Positions 9,101 through 14,764 of a DNA stretch of 18,329 nucleotides are shown here, piece after piece. The DNA lies in the NCBI GenBank assembly GCA_964539305.1, contig CAZIIM010000032.1, forward strand, positions 1 to 18,329, in the 5' to 3' direction. The notes under the pieces are model-generated. The model searched no databases and had not been told where the DNA came from. It saw only the letters and a list, made by a program, of their open reading frames with translations. The number at the start of each line of letters is the position of its first letter. The stretch's first letter is position 1. This DNA is from CAZNUM01 sp964539305. GTDB lineage: Bacteria > Fidelibacterota > Marinisomatia > Marinisomatales > TCS55. A program made the position numbers and the translations under genes.

Positions 9101-12100
9101 TCCTGCCATTCATTGCCGACCAATTCCACCTTGGCCACCTGGATAATGGCAGTCGTGTCCACACCGGTAATGACCAGACGCAGGTGGTGAATGTTATTCC
9201 ATTCCTGATTACCGCCGGGAATGACCGGCTCGAAATCCACCAGCGGGACCCGGAACAGACGCCAACCGGTGGGAACCCCGTTTTTCTTGGTTTCACCCGC
9301 CAGATAAGTGGTATCCGACAGGGAGAAGGTTTTGGTGAAATAATCGTTGGTCCGATCCAGAAAACCGGTCCGGTCCAAGTCTTCCGTATCGGGGTATTTC
9401 CCCGCATCCAGGGCGTTTCGTTCCGTGCCGTTAATGCGGGAGTAATCCTGCGATCCCTCCCGGTAAAACCAGTTATCTCCGTTGGGGTCCTCCGGGTCCA
9501 CGTCATCATTCACGTTGATTAATGCCGTTTCCCCCTGCTCCTTCAATTCCAGATAAGTGAGCCCTTCCGGATCCAGGCAGCCGCCCCATCCGTCTTCATA
9601 CGCATCGGTACAACCGTCCAGTCCCACATCCTCCTTATCATCCAGGATACCGTCGCCAATTAAACCACCGACTGGAATATCCTCCGTATTCAACTTTCCG
9701 TTCCCATCCCAGTCTTCACTGACCTGACCCAGATCCACCGTCAATTTCCCCTGGTCCCCCCGGACCCAGATTTCAAAGAACTTGGTCTGGGTTTGGTCGT
9801 AATCACCCGTATAAAAGGGAATGGTAATCCCGGCCCAGACCGAATCCTTCGGGACCTGTTTCTGGTGGGAGCGAACCTTTGTTTTGAGGACCAGAATATC
9901 GGTGGTTTCATTCTGGGCCTGAATGGACGTGGAAAGGTTGGGCCAGATGTCGTTGGTTCTCACCTGGAAGGTGGGGTTGTACCAGTTCAACCGGGCCCGG
10001 TAGCGCTGGTTGAACGGTCTACCGGTCCGGGGATCAAGGGGGGCGGAGGATTCTTTCCAGAATCGCCGCTGGACCGGGAGCGAGGTGGTCCGTTTGGCCC
10101 CTTCGAAATCGTCGATATAGGCCACCCCTTTCCGATCACCGGTGGCCGAGTTATTCACAGGATTAGGATTCGGTAGTATCTGGGCAAACTCCCCTTCCAC
10201 CGAAAACTTGGATGGGGCGTCCGTTTCAATGACGGGCAGGCGATCCAGGGCACGGGTTAAGCCGGCGATCTCATTTTCGATCCGTCCGTTCAAACCCCAG
10301 ATGAAATTCCGCATGGGTTCATAACCCACCTCCACTTTTTCATTCACAACGGACTGGTTATAGTAGAGGGCCGTTCCCCCGAGAAAGGAGTGTTCTCCCA
10401 GATCCATCTGAGAACGGAGGCCCAGAACGGTCCGTTTATCGAACGTAACCAGCTGGTGTTTATCGTACACGACCCGGATATTGGCGTTGGGATCCACATC
10501 CTCATTCAAGACGATCGTCCCCGAAAAGTAGTCAATCTGGTAGTCAATCCCCCGCTTCAGGGGCACCTCCCCCTTGAAAACCTGTTCGCTGCCTTCCACG
10601 ACCATAAATCCGAGGTTAATAGTGGAACTGCGATTCGCATAATCCACTTCAATCGTAAACCGGCTGTCGTTGGAGATGTCGGTCCGTTGGGTCGTGGAGT
10701 ACATTTTCCCGGCTCCCAGCACCCCTTTCAGAGCAGGATTGTCATTTCCGTCAGGAATTGAATCGGAAGAAACGAATGGATAGAACGCGGGCAGAATTAA
10801 TTCCCCATCCTGAAGATTGATCACATTGGGATTGGAGAGGTCCACTTTCTGGTCCGGGAGCCGTTCCCCGTTTTCATTCACGCTGTCCAGCCCGAAGTAG
10901 GTGATGTAAGGTACACCCAAAGGATCCAGATGACTGGGAACCGGGAGCCGTTCATTCACGATTCTCAGGTCGAAGCCCTCCCGGCTGATCCCGGAGGCGC
11001 CCAGGTAATACACATTCTTGAACATCAGGGGCCATACTGGATGGGATGGGGTCAGGGAACGGGGTTTAATCATTTTCAATTCCAGATGATCGTTTTCCGG
11101 AGAAATTCCCTTTCCGACCACCAGAACCGTATCTCCGGTGGCCCGGTCCGCCAGAACAAAGGTACATCCCAGCACCTCATCATTCACTTTCTGACGAAGC
11201 CGGATGTAACCCAAATCCTCGCTGATGACATAATCCTGCCCCTGTTCAAGACGCTTGAAGGTGCCGGTCTGGTCATAGCTTTCGTCGTGATGGTCCAGAT
11301 CCGCATAGGCGGTGCCGGGATTGGTCTCCGCATTGGTGCTCTGGTCCAGCTGGTACAATTCAAATTGACGGATAATTACATTTCCGATCAGATGGAATCC
11401 GTCTTTCAGGGGATAGAAAGAAGGAATGTGGACCTGGTAAAGACTCCCATTGCTGACAATGGTTGTATCCACTCCGTCCCTGAACCAGGGGTAAATGAAA
11501 AAATACTTATTTTTTATGTAGTCATAATCCTTGATTTTCACCGTCTGGGCTTCATTTTTTCCCTTGTATTCCTGGGATTTTTTCACCGTATTGACCACCG
11601 AGGCAATGGCCGTCACATCCACCGGGCCGAACTTGGAAATGGCCTTTACGCCAAACAACCCCTTGTGATTGGCCGAACCCATGAGGGACTGGGAACCGGG
11701 GAGATTCAGTGAAACGTTTCCCGCCTCTACTTTTTGAATAATGTCATCCTCTTCCCCGTCATAGGAAATACGGATATTATTTTCCCAGTCAAAGTCCCGT
11801 TCCGAGTCATGATCCACCTTGACCGATACCCGATCACCGATCTTGCCCTCCACTGAAATACGTTGCGTCTGATCAAATTCCAGGTGAGTATTCTGGGTTT
11901 CATTAATTTTGGATCGGATCAATTCCTGGTCCTGAAAAACCATTTTCCCTTTCAGGGATACATTTCCGGTGGCATTGATGGAAACGCGGCCAATGTTTTC
12001 CACGTCCACGCCGACCACTTCAATTCCCTGAGCACGCCCCTGGCGCCCGGGTGGATGAGGCCCTTTTTCCTTCCCCGCCTCCTTAATGGTAACCCACAAC

Positions 12101-12462
12101 TGCTTCTGGCGATTCAATTGAATCATCTGTCGAACGTACCAGTCCACTGGTGCCACGAAAGGCATGCGATAAATGGAACCTCCAACTGATTCAGCCAGGG
12201 AGATATAGGACCAGTCATCATCAATACGGACCACCACCTTTCGTTGGGCGGGAAATTTGAGAAGTCCACGGGGGTAGGTCAGCGTATCAGCCGGCAGGAC
12301 GAGGGAAGGGGCGCCCGTATCGAAGGGGTCATAAAGAAGATGGGTTGGATAGGATTGAGGCGGGAGACGGTTGGGAAGGATGTTCCCCTCCTGTCCGTGG
12401 ATCTGAACGATCAGACCAAGGCTAAAACAGAGTATCGTGCTGACTACCCGATCCCTAAACAT
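6163..12462 (-). CDS. sprA: SprA/Sov type outer-membrane translocon protein (type IX secretion pore)
   Basis: This 2099-residue protein has a signal peptide (residues 1-23, ending IHG, then Gln24) and the N-terminal SprA region at about 150-260, with GVDVENIGRVSINATGNVSL and the later strand pattern VSVKVDHDSERDFDWENNI. SprA (Sov) forms the giant single-chain barrel through which type IX cargo crosses the outer membrane. The middle region contains an EF-hand-like loop, DWDGNGKLNTED (about 917-928), followed by a further Asp/Gly-rich stretch with two Cys; such segments occur in the family. The C-terminal third is strand-rich, as expected for the barrel. Typical SprA proteins are somewhat longer (about 2300-2500 residues), so this one is at the short end. 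An unusual Arg/Pro/Glu-rich stretch lies at about 1698-1754. The ATG is preceded by AGGAGG at 12474-12479, 11 nt upstream. It is the first gene after a terminator-like hairpin. Confidence 0.92.
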   Translation of the reverse strand: MFRDRVVSTILCFSLGLIVQIHGQEGNILPNRLPPQSYPTHLLYDPFDTGAPSLVLPADTLTYPRGLLKFPAQRKVVVRIDDDWSYISLAESVGGSIYRMPFVAPVDWYVRQMIQLNRQKQLWVTIKEAGKEKGPHPPGRQGRAQGIEVVGVDVENIGRVSINATGNVSLKGKMVFQDQELIRSKINETQNTHLEFDQTQRISVEGKIGDRVSVKVDHDSERDFDWENNIRISYDGEEDDIIQKVEAGNVSLNLPGSQSLMGSANHKGLFGVKAISKFGPVDVTAIASVVNTVKKSQEYKGKNEAQTVKIKDYDYIKNKYFFIYPWFRDGVDTTIVSNGSLYQVHIPSFYPLKDGFHLIGNVIIRQFELYQLDQSTNAETNPGTAYADLDHHDESYDQTGTFKRLEQGQDYVISEDLGYIRLRQKVNDEVLGCTFVLADRATGDTVLVVGKGISPENDHLELKMIKPRSLTPSHPVWPLMFKNVYYLGASGISREGFDLRIVNERLPVPSHLDPLGVPYITYFGLDSVNENGERLPDQKVDLSNPNVINLQDGELILPAFYPFVSSDSIPDGNDNPALKGVLGAGKMYSTTQRTDISNDSRFTIEVDYANRSSTINLGFMVVEGSEQVFKGEVPLKRGIDYQIDYFSGTIVLNEDVDPNANIRVVYDKHQLVTFDKRTVLGLRSQMDLGEHSFLGGTALYYNQSVVNEKVEVGYEPMRNFIWGLNGRIENEIAGLTRALDRLPVIETDAPSKFSVEGEFAQILPNPNPVNNSATGDRKGVAYIDDFEGAKRTTSLPVQRRFWKESSAPLDPRTGRPFNQRYRARLNWYNPTFQVRTNDIWPNLSTSIQAQNETTDILVLKTKVRSHQKQVPKDSVWAGITIPFYTGDYDQTQTKFFEIWVRGDQGKLTVDLGQVSEDWDGNGKLNTEDIPVGGLIGDGILDDKEDVGLDGCTDAYEDGWGGCLDPEGLTYLELKEQGETALINVNDDVDPEDPNGDNWFYREGSQDYSRINGTERNALDAGKYPDTEDLDRTGFLDRTNDYFTKTFSLSDTTYLAGETKKNGVPTGWRLFRVPLVDFEPVIPGGNQEWNNIHHLRLVITGVDTTAIIQVAKVELVGNEWQEIGLAPTPTNPFNLENSDSVFSVAVVNTDDNAGYQPPRGVQGEYDRINQIRSKEQSLVLKFDDLPAGYSGAAMKTLIALSGERAKSYLTYDRMKMFVYGHSPWITAQETQVEFFMRFGFGDNYYELRQPVYDGWDEQLKRNQVNLDLNWLTRLKLQDSTNVKKFRETDTFNDSGDVKIYRFTDETGAFTGKEIHIQGQPSLNRIQFFIAGVRNRASEPISGEIWLDELRLSGVRRDKGISMRLQGRFNLGDIANTSIVYKRQDADFHTLQQRLGSNTTSENFNFNTSIKLEKFLPSKWGLSVPLSTSFANVVRRPKYYPGQDIEVLSASIPDSILSKSQTVNVSIKTSKTSKSDNRLIKYSLDKLNTSFSASRTRQSNEIQKRIISENYRGQVNYSLPFGRNNYFMPLKWLSEVPWVGPRLGSAHLYYTPAHVNAGLNFVERLTEKQPWRGAPSPDVYDFNLNQSYSVDYQLTETIKTKYSRSIKSNLNEYRGYAWLALKKRDPGVVTDIQENLNTSYNPVLADWLKPTFSYTANYRWNKDRNSTIDGANIGNQIRFSSGISLSPIKLVELFYRPTLGDRPSGRQRTRSPARTRTRKRPVEEPKEPGFQEPESPGARRERKRETTPKESRAKGSESAFAHTLYTWSKKINPINISYTENINRTGRGVLGTPPLGYRVGYLSHHGLPYSDQVGTNTGSRDHKRDFSIRTGLNLSRQVSISMNFAQSVSTNLRGSGLEQRILSRDFLSYGKHLDNGFPFVGWSLRWTGLERNKYIRKWVRTVSIDHAVTGKEARSWQFEDFKGPAMPLFAVGNFIRDHHEQERSTRVNMNFSPVIGITLALNNGVAITLRHNRTVSREESPNGGQKLLTDRSITTTANYMRRGGFTIPIPFFNDFKVQNQVNFTFNFDMNKNRTQQKALQATKFAETAFTSSWKTGIRITYSFSNNVSGSIIWEYRESDSKHTGKKIDRDFGFDINLAIRG

Positions 12463-12487
12463 TCAGGGAACGTCCTCCTGTGAATTA

Positions 12488-12513
12488 CAAAAACGAAACC
12501 CCTACCGGGGTTA
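12488..12513 (-). terminator. Rho-independent terminator or attenuator between rdgB and sprA
   Basis: On the minus strand, 6 nt after the rdgB stop codon, AACCCC-GGTA-GGGGTT forms a 6-bp hairpin with a four-base loop. It is followed by TCGTTTTT. This is an ordinary intrinsic-terminator layout for rdgB. Only about 25 nt separate it from the sprA start, which leaves no room for a normal sprA promoter downstream of it. Confidence 0.6.
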
Positions 12514-12518
12514 ACCCG

Positions 12519-13151
12519 TTAACGCTGAGGCGATAGTCGGCTCCTTTGTTTAACCTTGGACATCTGATAGTTCATTCTGTAGAATTTTACGAATTTTTTT
12601 AATGCTTTGCCACGATGAGATAACCGGTTCTTTTTGGCTGGTGTCAGCTCTGCATAGGTCTGGTTCAATTCCGGCAGTAAAAAAACAGGGTCGTATCCAA
12701 ACCCCCGTTTTCCCCGGGGGTGGTCAACGATCCGACCTTCCGTTATCCCTTCCGCCTGGAAGACCTGATCTCCGTCCACAAACGTTACCACCGTCCTGAA
12801 CCGGGCCTGGCGTTTGCAAATGGGTACGGTGGAGAGTTTCTGCAGCAGGAGGCGATTGTTGTCTTCGTAAGTGGCATCTTCACCAGCATACCGGGCGGAA
12901 CGCACCCCCGGGGCCCCATTCAAAGCTCTGACTTCCAGTCCGGTGTCGTCCGCCACCGCCGGGAATCCCGTCAAATGGTGAACCGTTTGAGCTTTAATCA
13001 GGGAATTCTCTTCCAGTGTTTCGCCGGTCTCTTCAATCTCCCCGATTGCCGGAAAATCCTCCAGTGTCAGGATTTCCACCTCCAGGTTTCGCAAAAGGGT
13101 AGTCAACTCCTGCCGTTTGTGACGGTTGTGCGTGGCCAGAACTATTTTCAT
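12519..13151 (-). CDS. rdgB: XTP/dITP diphosphatase (RdgB/HAM1 family)
   Basis: The 210-residue cytoplasmic protein has all the signature motifs of the RdgB/HAM1/ITPase family: ATHNRHKRQEL at 6-16, EETGETLEENSLIKA near 40-54, ADDTGLEV near 67-74, GAPGVRSARYAG near 79-90, GFGYDPVFLLPE and the C-terminal ELTPAKKNRLSHRGKAL. The enzyme hydrolyses non-canonical purine triphosphates (ITP, dITP, XTP) to the monophosphate and pyrophosphate, keeping them out of DNA and RNA. The ATG at 13149-13151 is preceded by GAGGTAAG, a good ribosome binding site. The C-terminus carries a short basic tail of roughly 15 residues beyond the usual family end. It is followed by a terminator-like hairpin and then sprA on the same strand; there is no known functional link to secretion. 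Confidence 0.95.
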   Translation of the reverse strand: MKIVLATHNRHKRQELTTLLRNLEVEILTLEDFPAIGEIEETGETLEENSLIKAQTVHHLTGFPAVADDTGLEVRALNGAPGVRSARYAGEDATYEDNNRLLLQKLSTVPICKRQARFRTVVTFVDGDQVFQAEGITEGRIVDHPRGKRGFGYDPVFLLPELNQTYAELTPAKKNRLSHRGKALKKFVKFYRMNYQMSKVKQRSRLSPQR

Positions 13152-13207
13152 TCTCTTACCTCGGATAAGGTCCGGGAAGGTAATCAGAAAAAAGGACTGT
13201 AAACACG

Positions 13208-13239
13208 AAAAAATATCTCCCGTTCTACAGGGGGAATAT
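13208..13239 (-). terminator. Weak terminator-like inverted repeat upstream of rdgB
   Basis: An imperfect inverted repeat (arms ATATCTCCC and GGGGAATAT with one C:A mismatch and a G:T wobble, 9-nt loop) lies 57 nt upstream of the rdgB start. Read on the minus strand it is followed by six Ts, so it could stop antisense transcription coming from the tRNA side, or act in the rdgB leader. The stem is weak and no experimental support is visible. Confidence 0.25.
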
Positions 13240-13261
13240 CCGCTTGAGATCGAAGTTTAAA

Positions 13262-13293
13262 TTTGATTTCGAAAAGGGATCATCCTAACTTTG
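13262..13293 (+). promoter_or_regulatory. Bacteroidota-type promoter for tRNA-Phe
   Basis: TTTG at 13262-13265 and TAACTTTG at 13286-13293 are separated by 20 nt. This fits the Bacteroides consensus (TTTG at -33, TAnnTTTG at -7, 19-21 nt apart) exactly. The mature tRNA 5' end at 13309 lies 15 nt further on, so transcription would start just ahead of it. The motifs are short and chance matches occur in AT-rich DNA, but the position is right. Confidence 0.5.
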
Positions 13294-13308
13294 GCGGCCT
13301 TTTTCGGC

Positions 13309-13410
<102 letters not shown>

Positions 13411-13470
13411 ATTCAGATGTTTTGTACGCTTAACTAGGAAATCCCCTGGTCTTCATCTGTATATTAGTTT

Positions 13471-13577
13471 GGAAATCCTTGTGTCAGCGGGCCTCGGTGT
13501 AGCCGTTGGCCCCTGCCTACGGCGAGCCTTCAATTCCGTCCCGAGCCACACATTACCAACCCCTGTTTCTCGACGAG
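13471..13577 (+). repeat. Direct repeat copy B: tRNA-Phe 3' fragment interrupted by a 38-nt insertion
   Basis: This is a tRNA remnant, not a functional tRNA: it has the anticodon 3' stem, variable loop and T arm but no 5' half. The segments 13471-13490 and 13529-13577 align with copy A. The T arm is split between its GCGG strand and the TTCAATT loop by a palindromic insert at 13491-13528. Unlike copy A, it runs directly into an intact terminator, so copy B probably keeps the original downstream flank of the tRNA gene. Sixty nt (13411-13470) separate the two copies. Confidence 0.8.
13490..13528. repeat. Small imperfect palindrome inserted in the tRNA-Phe remnant
   Basis: The 39-nt element is GC-rich. 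Its arms GGCCTCGGTGTAG and CTACGGCGAGCC pair over about 10-11 positions with one bulged C, one G:G mismatch and one G:T wobble, around a 14-nt loop. It interrupts an otherwise colinear repeat at a precise point. It could be a REP/MITE-like short mobile palindrome. I noticed no second copy in this window, and no target-site duplication is evident. Confidence 0.5.
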
Positions 13578-13594
13578 AGGCAGGGGTTTTGTTT
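13558..13594 (+). terminator. Strong Rho-independent terminator downstream of tRNA-Phe
   Basis: A 14-bp hairpin (AACCCCTGTTTCTC paired with GAGAGGCAGGGGTT, two G:T wobbles, GAC loop) is followed by TTGTTT. It ends the tRNA-Phe transcription unit and separates it from the defence genes. The same sequence exists only in degenerate half form behind the intact tRNA (copy A). Confidence 0.8.
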
Positions 13595-13659
13595 AATTCG
13601 TAGGCTTCCCGCTGAATAGACACACCCTATCAAATATTGTCAGATATTACGAAATAAAA

Positions 13660-13681
13660 CGGGATACCGGCGGGATACTGG
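13660..13681 (+). repeat. Tandem 11-bp repeat upstream of the defence operon
   Basis: Two adjacent copies of CGGGATACYGG (13660-13670 and 13671-13681, one difference) stand out in otherwise AT-rich intergenic DNA about 145 bp before the DUF4268 start codon. A third partial match (ATTACCGG) follows. It may be a protein-binding site or a remnant of a lost reading frame; nothing in the sequence decides between these. Confidence 0.4.
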
Positions 13682-13759
13682 CATATTACCGGATAAAATT
13701 TACATGGATGTTTTTCAATGAGTACAATTTCACAATTTATAACTTTATTGTAAGTAAAT

Positions 13760-13788
13760 TTGTCATAACAGGTTTTGGTACCTAAATT
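13760..13788 (+). promoter_or_regulatory. Candidate promoter of the DUF4268-hsdR-AlbA_2 operon
   Basis: TTGTCA (13760-13765) and TAAATT (13783-13788) are 17 nt apart, matching the sigma-70 pattern at 5/6 and 4/6 positions. Transcription would start near 13795, leaving a leader of about 30 nt that contains the GGAGGG ribosome binding site at 13816-13821. TAAATTTG at 13755-13762 also fits the Bacteroides -7 box, but no TTTG sits at the right distance upstream. The rest of 13595-13825 is AT-rich and shows no credible gene. Confidence 0.4.
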
Positions 13789-13825
13789 GATAATAAGTAA
13801 GATGTAATTTCTCACGGAGGGTAAA

Positions 13826-14764
13826 ATGGCTTTAGGGAAATTGTCTCATGTAGTTCCCAGAGAACAATGGGCAGATGAAGCTCGTGATTTCACACCGTGG
13901 TTATCGAGTGACGAGGGATTGTCATTACTTGGTGAAGTATTGGGGATGGAACTTGAATTAGAAGATACGGAAGTATCTGTAGGGAATTATAGGGCTGATA
14001 TTGTTGCGAAGGACACGATCACTAACGATTATGTAGTAATTGAAAACCAACTGGCACCGACCGATCATGATCATATCGGTAAATTATTTACTTATGCCGC
14101 TTCTTTTGGCGCCTCTGTATTAGTCTGGATCGCTGAAAAATTCAGGGAGGAGCATCGACAGGCAATAGATTGGTTTAACAATATGACAATCAAAGATGTG
14201 GACTTTTTTGGTATTGAAATTGAACTTGTAAGAATTGATGACTCCCCGTATGCACCGAATTTTAAAATTGTAAGCAAACCAAATGAATGGACACGAGATA
14301 TTAGGATTAAAAAGAGTGAATTATCAGAACAAGATCAATTCCGTCTTGAGTTTTGGACTAGATTCAATGAATACATTCAAGAGCAGGGATTAGATATTCG
14401 GAAGAGAAAACCCCAAGCATGGCAATATTATGATTTAACTACAGGATGGAAGAAGGGTACAGCGTTTTCATTGGTAATGAGAACATCGAAGCGTGAAGTC
14501 GCTTTCAACTTATGGTTGACGGGTAACAATGCAAAACCAATGTTTAAATATCTTTATAAGTATAAAGATGAGATAGAATCAATAATTGGTTATAGTCTTA
14601 ATTGGGAAGAATTGCCTGATAAAAAATCCTCTGCTATAGGAATTACGAAAGATTTAGATCCCCTGAAAAAGGAAGATTGGATAGTTATTTACGAATGGTA
14701 TTATAATACTCTCTTAAAATTTAGAAACGCTTTTATTCACCGTATAAAGAGCTTTACTCGTTAA
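13826..14764 (+). CDS. DUF4268 protein with PD-(D/E)XK nuclease-like N-terminus
   Basis: The 312-residue protein has two parts. Residues about 35-110 resemble the PD-(D/E)XK nuclease core: NYRADIVAKD with D58, then YVVIENQLAPTDHDHIGKL with E73 and Q75, where the usual Lys is replaced by Gln as is common in this family. Residues about 190-312 match DUF4268 (PF14088): RLEFWTRFNEYIQ, KPQAWQYYDLTTG, and the end segment EDWIVIYEWYYNTLLKFRNAF. Family members are frequently found inside restriction-modification and other defence loci, but their activity is uncertain. The ATG is set by GGAGGG four nt upstream. It is the first gene of a three-gene operon; its TAA stop is followed directly, in frame, by the TTG start of hsdR. 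The gene is AT-rich (two hand-counted 60-bp lines gave 32% and 37% GC), unlike the genes left of the tRNA. Confidence 0.85.
   Translation: MALGKLSHVVPREQWADEARDFTPWLSSDEGLSLLGEVLGMELELEDTEVSVGNYRADIVAKDTITNDYVVIENQLAPTDHDHIGKLFTYAASFGASVLVWIAEKFREEHRQAIDWFNNMTIKDVDFFGIEIELVRIDDSPYAPNFKIVSKPNEWTRDIRIKKSELSEQDQFRLEFWTRFNEYIQEQGLDIRKRKPQAWQYYDLTTGWKKGTAFSLVMRTSKREVAFNLWLTGNNAKPMFKYLYKYKDEIESIIGYSLNWEELPDKKSSAIGITKDLDPLKKEDWIVIYEWYYNTLLKFRNAFIHRIKSFTR

Noticed and set aside
8719..9522. Plus-strand open frame of 267 codons opposite sprA
   Set aside because: It lies wholly antisense to a strongly supported SprA coding region, has no recognisable domain and looks like a codon-composition shadow.
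10930..11712. Plus-strand open frame of 260 codons opposite sprA
   Set aside because: Same reasoning: it is antisense to conserved SprA sequence, and the translated protein shows no family motif or signal peptide.
13208..13240. CRISPR repeat or riboswitch in the rdgB leader
   Set aside because: Only one weak inverted repeat is present, with no regular spacing, no recurring unit and no recognisable riboswitch core.
13471..13577. Second tRNA gene, possibly with an intron
   Set aside because: Only the 3' half is present. No D arm or 5' acceptor strand can be found upstream, and the 38-nt insert is not at a usual intron position, so it is a remnant.
13630..13815. Minus-strand 61-codon open frame between the tRNA remnant and the DUF4268 gene
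   Set aside because: It sits in AT-rich intergenic DNA, overlaps the candidate operon promoter on the other strand and has no recognisable motif.
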